From NCBI RefSeq assembly GCF_029227915.1, contig NC_079879.1:30322501-30386500 (forward strand): a stretch of 64,000 nucleotides of DNA, given 5' to 3'. The position numbers were made by a program, and so were the translations under genes. The stretch's first letter is position 1; every line of letters begins with the position of its first letter. The notes under the pieces were generated by a model that was given only the letters and a program-made list of their open reading frames with translations, did not search any database and had not been told where the DNA came from. The DNA comes from Hydractinia symbiolongicarpus. Taxonomy: Eukaryota > Cnidaria > Hydrozoa > Anthoathecata > Hydractiniidae. Below, one piece after another: positions 57,050 to 64,000 of this stretch.

Positions 57050-59926
57050 TTACATAGATGGATTTAAAGCATCCAGAACTCTTCCGATGCTGAGATCCTT
57101 AGAAACCAACAGCTGACGTAACCATCCACCATCATTGTCAAACCCCATGGCTTCCATTTGACGAATTGCTTTTCCCAGTCGCAGTTCGTACTTTTGATTT
57201 TCTGTTAAACTTTCCTCAGCTGGCTTGTTTTCCTTAGCTGGCTTACTTTCCACGACAATAAAGTCTTCAGACTTTTGTGGTAAGGGCTGTACATAAAAAT
57301 GCAATAACTTAATTGTCAAATTTAAGCATTAAAATTAGTTACTGAAAAGTATCTATGTGTAAAAAATAGTTACACATAAAAGTATTGTAGACGCGTCTTT
57401 CTTCTACATTGTTGTGTCCCAAAATATATATTAGGCCTACTAACCATTTCCTGAGATTCGGCGTCACCACTGGCCTCCTCAGTTGTGTGTTCCACTTCCG
57501 TCTCCATCACGTCTTCATTGCCAGATGTCTCTTCTGTTTTCTTTTCTTCGCCACTATTTGTTTCTTTGTTGTCATCATTCTGTGGACATTCATTGTTTTC
57601 TTGCACTGGAAACAAATTTGACAACATTGATTGTGCTGTTTGCTTTAAAACTTCAACGTCTAATCCAAAACTTTGGGCAATGTGAGCAAGGACCTTCTCA
57701 AATTGCTGTTGAGATTCATCATTTCCTTTTTCATTGTCATGTTCCTCTTCACAGTTTTTAAAGATGGAGTTAAACTGACTGAATGCAACTTCTGGATCAA
57801 AACCAAACATGGTAGCCAAATTTTTAAGTATTTCCTCAAACTGACTTTTGCAGTCTGGTCCCCAACAAGGATTACCTTTAAATGAATCTTTATTTTCATT
57901 TGAATCAGCACCTTCAACGCAGTGCCCATCTGCACCATTACCAAACATACCCATTCCATGGCAACCCCAGTGTCCATGTCCAAACCACGGTTTTCCTTCC
58001 CCACCAAATGGTCGTTTTCCATTACAAGCTCCCCCTTGCCTGCCACATGATCCTCCACATCTGCCACTTGGCCTTCCTTGTCCGCCAAATGGCCCTTCTC
58101 GTCCACCAAATAACCCACCTCGTCCACCAAATGGCCCTCCTCGTCCACAAAATGGCCCACCTCGTCCACCAAAAGCACCTCCTCGCCCCTTGAAAGCTCC
58201 TCCTTGTTGACCAAATGGTCCTCCCCTACAGCCACCAGGTCCACCTCTGCCTCTGAATGCACCTCCTGGAAAACCAGGTCTCATAACAAAGTAGGATGAA
58301 GATGACCTTGGCTTCTTTATGCATAACAATTCGTGCTCATCAGGATGTAGACCTTTAGCTTCACAGGAAGAGCAAATGTCATAATCAAAACAAGCTAAGC
58401 ATTTGTATCTAATGCCCTTAATTTCTAAATTACATTCGTCACATACTACACCAGGGTGTTTTTCATTTATATTTGTTTTTTCTTTGTCAAGTTGCTTTAC
58501 TATAAAAGAAAAAAAATTAAATGATTAAAAAAATTAATGTAGGAAATGATTTTTACAATCACTATTTGTGTTTCTTCTTCAGAATTAAGAAAAATTTCAT
58601 TAATCTTACAAAAAGAGGGTATCATGTATATTCATTTACAATACTACTTATTGTTGGTGGCATTGAAGATATTAGAGGAAGAATGATTGTCTTATTTACT
58701 CTATGTTCCTCTCTATTACTTACTCTAAACTTGGCAACTATATGTACAAATATTTCTGCTCTGAGGTGGGAAAAAGCATTTAACCAAGAAAAATGTACGA
58801 AATATCAAGTATTTATACCTTTGACAAAGAGCTTCAGGCAAGATGCCCTTTCAGGTAGAGCATGAATGGCTTGTATTAACTCCTCATTTGAAGAAATAGA
58901 GATATAGTCTTCTTCATCATCTGAATGTATATATAATAATAAAAAATTATAAACATACAAAAAACTAAAACATAAAACAAAAAATAGGAAGTTTATTTTT
59001 GAGATTTAAATTTACAAATTGATTCCTTTACTTACTATATTACACTTAGTATATATATTGGGATGCATGAAGCACAAATTTGTGTTCTAAAAAGCATTTC
59101 CTCTTTCTCACTGTCGGAGACCCTCAGGATCCACAAACAACATTTTCAAATTGGGGTTTGGGGTAAGGTTTTGTAAAAATAAGGTTTTGTAAAAAATATG
59201 CATATTTCCAGATTGTCTAATTTTAATTAGCTTTCATTACTTTTGCAGCTAAATAACAAAATGGTATATATAATTATTTTGTGCCATTTACCGCCTTTGT
59301 GGATCAAATTGGCATGTTTTATGCATATAATAATACAGATGAGCTTTTTGCGTTAACTAGCTTTTATTCCCTATTTTTATGCTAGGTAGAGTACGGTAGA
59401 ATTTCATCACTTTTTTTTCGCTCTGGGTTAAAACGTCCTGTTGTGGCTTATTTTAAAAAATTGAATAATTGAAAAAAAATAATTAAAACCTAACATGTGT
59501 CACAAATAGCCACAACTGTTGGGGACCTGGAATGATTCACTGGTTAGGTTTTAGACTGAAAAAAAGTAGCAAAGATATGCTTAATGTAAATTAGTCCATC
59601 TATCAAAATAAAATCTGGTGAGGTTCTACTACCCTTGCGAGAAAAACAAAAATCGAGAAAACACTCGTCTGAAAAAGATATGAAGCAGCAGGTCCATTCA
59701 AATTTGCCTTGCTTATTTAAACATTCCCTCCCTCAAACAGATAGCATAACGTCTTACCTTTCCAGAATAATTCTAAGTCTTTTCTCAGTAAATCAGGAAA
59801 TACTTGTCGAATTTTTGCCATAAGATATTCAAAATTCTCATAAACGTCTCCATCAACACTGAACTTTCGAATTTCTTTCGTTGACTTATTCTCTACGTAA
59901 AAAACTTTTACAGATAAAAGAGCCAT
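57050..59926 (-). CDS. SQSTM1: p62/sequestosome-1 homologue, selective autophagy receptor (4 exons)
   Basis: p62 binds ubiquitinated cargo and links it to the autophagosome while polymerising through PB1. Exons (minus strand) 59926-59758, 58920-58819, 58499-57445 and 57286-57050 splice in phase to 520 aa. PB1 is residues 1-85: basic K7 (SVKVFY) and an acidic OPCA stretch DDEEDYISI. The ZZ zinc finger is 110-146: C110-DE-C113, C124-LA-C127, C133-SS-C136, H142-PDE-H146. Residues about 165-260 are a Gly/Arg/Phe-rich tract with repeats of GGRGGPF. An acidic segment precedes SEDFIVV (448-454), a candidate LIR (F451/V454) for Atg8 binding. UBA is 475-517 with MGF at 489-491. The Gly-rich tract is longer than I would expect for p62 and may drive phase separation (inference). 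Confidence 0.94.
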
Positions 59927-61611
59927 TTTCTTTCCTTTAATTTTTCACGTCCTCGATAAAACAAATTTGTTGAATGTTGCTACAACTGCTGCAATCTTAT
60001 ATTTAAGAGAGAAAAAATATGCTTTGTCATTAAAAGATTTTGCTGAAAAAGTTAAAATTGTGCATCAGAACATGATCCGAATTATCTAGAAGTTTGTTGT
60101 TATATTTACGGCCATGGCTTTTATTAACCGTTGTCTCTGTTACTTTTGAAAAAGCATTGTTTACAAGCACGAATATAATTACTAGGTGAGCTAATGCTAT
60201 TGTGTCGGGGAAGCATCCAGAACTACAACGTATTTCTTTATTTGTTTTACATCATCTTTTTTATATTTTGCTACGTCTGCATTTATTACTATACGATTTT
60301 GAATACTTTTGGCCATGCTTGTGAAATTTTAAAATATCAACATCGTAGAATAAGTTGCACCACCATCCGCCTACTCTTAGATACTGCAGTCTATTTTTCG
60401 GAAAAGCAAAGACGTGAACCTCGTCCCCAGAGCATATCGGGACAGCGATGTCAGAAGTCAAAAGAGATACAAGTTGCCCTGGGAAAGAGGTTGAGGAGTC
60501 TCACAGCTGTACTACGCTGAGAACAAACAGAACACTTCGAAATAATAATGGTTAGAAAAGCTATTTCGGATTCAGGACCTTAAGGCTTCCTATTTGAAAC
60601 TTTTTTTTCCTAGTTTTTTTTGAGGCAACGAACTCATTGCAGCATCTGCTGGCCAAAGAAATTTTGTGAACCGACACCTTATGAATAACATTCTTTTATA
60701 GGTGGCAGCTTTTTTACTTTCGTTTCGCAAATTCAATTTTTTCGCCTACCCCCCAATAAAAGGATGGGAAGGGTTAATTGATCGTCAAGTATTTTTTTTG
60801 CATATTTAACAAAATCAAGGCGACGGATTCTTGCCCTCCTTTGATACCGGTACTGTAATTACACCCCTCCCCCTCTTCTCTCTTTGCAGAGTTTGCCATC
60901 GCGAATAATTAGGAAAGGTTGGTTATTTTATTCAAGCGGGATAGGCGAGAATAAAATAGTCAACAATTGGCAACGGCATTTTTTCCCACGACAACAAACG
61001 AGAAAAAGGAACATCAGTTGTCGTGTATTGAATTTTATCTGTTACTACCTGAGATTGTGAAAAGAGCGTAGTTTTAGGGGAATTTGCAAAATTAAACAAT
61101 TTCGATCAAAGTGAATTAATCATTCACTCTTCAAACAAGCCGAAAAAGAAAATAAACTCAGAAGGAAGAATAGAAATTATTAATGCGCATGTTCCCAACG
61201 CTTTCTTCTCGATTTTCTTACGCTAATGTGGCATGAAATTAGCTACCATTCTCGTCTCTTGTCCTCTGAGCCGTTATTTCGGAGCGTTTAACAATGGTAT
61301 TTTCGCTGCTATCAAATCAATCAAAACGGCAAAAATTTGTGTCATTCTAGATGCAGGTAAAAGTAATTATTTTGACCGTCACGGGTAGAAAATTGAAAGA
61401 AAATAAATTATAAAAATTATAGAGCTTGAATGCGCGTTAATAAATTAACATGTGCGAATAAAAAGAATATTATGTAAAAGCAAGATACGTATAAATAAAA
61501 AGAAAAAAAAAGCTAGCTATTTCTTCTTCTTCTTTTTAATCTTCTTCTCCTGTTCCCTTTTCTTCTCTTTAATTTTAGTCTCGTATTCCTCCATAAAATT
61601 TTTTACAAGTA
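59927..61611. other. region upstream of p62
   Basis: Presumed p62 promoter next to 59,926, with no clear motif. No coding region supported; the 60,194-60,520 frame is AT-rich and unrecognised. A Lys/Glu-rich minus-strand frame lies at 61,517-61,735 (see findings). Confidence 0.55.
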
Positions 61612-62546
61612 CAGTTGAACTCCTATAATTCGAACTCATGTAATTCGAATAATCATATAAATCGAACGAGTTCTCCGGTCCCGTTCGAGTTTCCTCTAAA
61701 ATTCTCTTATAAGAAAACTCCCATTATTCGAACTCATGTAATTCGAAATATCATTTAAATGACGAGTTTTCTTGGTCCCGTGGGCAAATATTGATCACGT
61801 AATTCGAATTTTAAAAATTTTCATACGTTCAAAGTTCCAAAACTCAAATTTTTCAACAATCGACCGTTTCAATGAAATTCGAACTTTTCCAATAATCGAA
61901 CTTTCTCGTGAAATTCGAACATAGATAATTGATTAAAGGGGCTACGAACCGGTTAAAATGCTCACAATCCGTATATCCCGCTCACATATTAAAAATCCGG
62001 CAAACGCGTTTTGCGCAATGAACAGACCAGCGCATTTTGCTCGCTGGTTCAATATTTTTTTCCGAAAAATATTTTACAAAGAAATATTTCAGCAAGACTT
62101 ATTCTGGATGAAAACATGACCAAGGGCGGAGAAGATAAAAATTCTAGATAATCTATATGCGCGAGTCTGTAAATTACATACATGCCGGAAAAATAGCAAT
62201 TTTTGTTTTTCGCCGTCTGTAGCTCGACTTTCGTGTAAGTCACTAAAGTCGAAAACCAACAGCCGTTCCGTAGCCCCTTTAATAGAAAACAGAGCAAAAT
62301 CATGGACTTTATTGAGAAAAATTGATAATTAAAATTTGTAACACTTGTTTTACATGAAAATAGCAACTTATTTCTCAAATACTACGCGCCCTTTTATTCC
62401 ATAGGATGTTACAACATTGATTATTAATAGCGCCCGTTAACACTTCCCCACAAAAATTCGGCTGAAAAACTCCTATAATTCGTAACTCATGTAATTCGAA
62501 CAAATTTTGAATCCCCTTGGAGATCCGAATTACATGAGTTGAACTG
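61612..62546. mobile_element. pogo/Tigger-like MITE, 935 bp
   Basis: The left end CAGTTGAACTCCTATAATTC and the right end GAGTTGAACTG form short terminal inverted repeats, both flanked by TA (61,610-61,611 and 62,547-62,548), the usual target duplication of Tc1/mariner/pogo elements. Sub-terminal AATTCGAACTCATGTAATTC motifs repeat several times. There is no transposase frame, so it is non-autonomous. A second inverted repeat (61,933-62,282) is nested in it. Confidence 0.75.
61933..62282. mobile_element. nested inverted-repeat element, about 350 bp
   Basis: TTAAAGGGGCTACGAACCGG at the left and CCGTTCCGTAGCCCCTTTAA at the right pair with two mismatches. It lies inside the pogo-like MITE and probably inserted later into TTAA or TA. 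Confidence 0.65.
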
Positions 62547-64000
62547 TATTCCCAATTAATAGTTTTTATGTTTTTTATAGGCTGCGCATTAATCATTAGA
62601 GAGAAATAAAATACAAAAGATGTTGGACACGCGAGTAAAATTGAGAAAGATAAATTACGAATTTTTCCAAAAATGGCTCTGCGCGTAAAAATAAAACTTT
62701 TACGGCAAAACTTCGTTTCAGTATCCGCTACCTTATACGATATTTCCAAACAAGCAATATTTCGTATCAAAGTTTTTCTACGGGCATTCTTTTTGTCGTC
62801 AATAAAATTTGAAGCGATAACAGACGACTATCGTGGAAATATTTTATGGTTTAAATCCCAGTGCAGTATCTTGTTTTCTTATTCAAATTTATCTTTATTA
62901 ACACACTCACTCTTTACTGTTATGGGTTAGAGTGAGGAGAAAACAATATTTTTTTTTACAAAATGATTGGGGCATCCACCGCCTTCACCACGGTTCCTGC
63001 GGCACTACTATCTTCTTTTTTGGAGACACTCTGGAATGAATTAACATCAAGAAATGAATGCGGAATAAATGATTGTACCTTGTATCTGCAAACCTAAAGT
63101 CTTAAATTTCCGACGTTCACAATCCTATATTTTGCATTTTAATTTATGTTAATCTCGTTTTTGATTGAAATTTTCTATAAATTTAACTTCAGACATCAGA
63201 TAAAAGCAAATCAATAGCTATTTGATTTTAGTTACTAATTCGCAATCTTTAATTTTAATAAAAAATGTTTATCCGCATTTATTTCTTCACAAACCATTTC
63301 TTTCCTGAAGGTAACATTTTAAATAAAATTCTTTCGTTTAATGGCTATTAAACGAAAGAATTAAGACAAGATGTTAAAAAATCAACACTTCAACAGACTC
63401 AAAACAATACTTCATCAAAGGGCTGACTGCATGCAGTTTTTAAACATCACAAAGCATCTATTAACATCTGACCAATAACGGTTGTACATTTTGTTCATCT
63501 GAAATATCAGTGTTTTTTTATAACGTATCCATTGTTTCTTCAGCTTGCAAGTCTGGGAACAATTCTTGATATTTCGGTAATAATGATGAATTTAGAAGTC
63601 CTTCACATTTGCGCCGTAGTTGTTTGGGCGTGTGTTGATACGTGTTGCGTTTGTCTTTAGACATCGCCTGCCAAAAAAAATCACGCAAAAAAAATTAAAA
63701 GTGAAAAGCAATTGTAAACACGGATTATTAGCATAATTAATCCTTAGCAGGATTTGGAGTGAAAATAGGTGCGTCATCATATTTGACTTAGTTTCTTGTC
63801 TGCCGAGCTAATTATTCTTGAAAACAGAGCAATTTTCACTTTTAGAACAATTTTAGTTTAAAGACCGTGTTAGTTTTTACCAAAATGGAGAATATAAAGC
63901 ATCCTTAAAACCAAAAAGGGAGAGTTACATTTGATGGTATTGACACACGTCAGTGAAAAGTGAAAGTAAAATAGAATATCACATGCGCCCACTTCATCAT
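62547..64000. other. right end of window, no gene seen
   Basis: AT-rich sequence without a supported coding region. A perfect 16-bp inverted repeat with loop GGCT lies at 63,327-63,362. A minus-strand exon near 63.6 kb cannot be excluded, but nothing is recognisable. Confidence 0.5.
63327..63362. repeat. perfect 16-bp inverted repeat, 4-base loop
   Basis: AATTCTTTCGTTTAAT, GGCT, ATTAAACGAAAGAATT. No gene adjacent. Confidence 0.85.

Noticed and set aside
57848-58210. Long Pro-rich and other frames on the + strand opposite p62
   Set aside because: They are antisense shadows of the Gly/Arg-rich repeat tract of p62 exon 3; they have no start context and no motifs.
1-64000. tRNA, rRNA or spliced-leader RNA genes
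   Set aside because: I looked for tRNA box motifs and obvious rRNA segments and found none I could support; a covariance-model scan would be decisive.

Overview
The window is AT-rich animal DNA. It has split genes with GT/AG introns, long non-coding stretches, satellites, a LINE, a MITE and one complete Maverick/Polinton. Gene content (an NK2 homeobox gene carrying both the TN motif and an NK2-SD-like motif, RMND5, p62/SQSTM1), the style of the Polinton (KTQEMC repeats, SAP protein, acidic-tailed putative ssDNA-binding protein) and a mobile-element ORF of a type common in cnidarians all point to a cnidarian, most likely a hydrozoan. The species is inference; no ribosomal or mitochondrial marker is present.

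Host genes. (1) 7,811-13,335 (+): an eight-exon RMND5 gene (388 aa), the RING-like subunit of the GID/CTLH ubiquitin ligase. (2) 24,443-16,764 (-): a three-exon NK2-class homeobox gene (320 aa) with a 6.3-kb first intron. (3) 59,926-57,050 (-): a four-exon p62/sequestosome-1 gene (520 aa) with PB1, ZZ, a long Gly/Arg-rich tract, a LIR-like motif and a UBA domain. All introns and phases were worked out by hand and are consistent.

Mobile DNA. Bases 1-720 are a 53-bp satellite with a 160-bp higher-order period. Bases 30,117-32,456 are a 5'-truncated, frameshifted non-LTR retrotransposon. Bases 61,612-62,546 are a TA-flanked, pogo-like MITE with another inverted repeat nested inside. The main object is a 16.1-kb Polinton (39,042-55,173) with about 260-280-bp terminal inverted repeats and a 6-7-bp target duplication (CTGATGA). 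It sits inside the decayed ORF of another element.

Polinton layout. Left to right: DNA polymerase B (+, broken), an unknown gene interrupted by a 431-bp internal copy (+), two small membrane proteins (+), packaging ATPase (+), a coiled-coil/TM mini-protein (+), an MSV199-like protein with three stops (+), integrase (-, intact DD35E), a TM/helical protein (-), major capsid protein (-, broken), a two-module membrane protein (+, frameshifted), a 357-aa protein (-), minor capsid/penton (+, one stop), another membrane protein (+, one stop), SAP protein (-), putative ssDNA-binding protein (-), a Cys-rich mini-protein (-) and a KTQEMC-repeat protein (-). I saw no maturation protease.

Three features of the Polinton deserve attention. 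First, perfect or near-perfect stem-loops sit at many gene ends, including all three convergent junctions, as in the polyadenylation hairpins known from mimivirus. Second, nearly every start codon is preceded within a few bases by (A)ATAAA. Third, a 431-bp piece of the ATPase region has been copied 1.6 kb upstream into another gene, flanked by a 6-bp repeat (GGGTCT), the same size as a Polinton target duplication.
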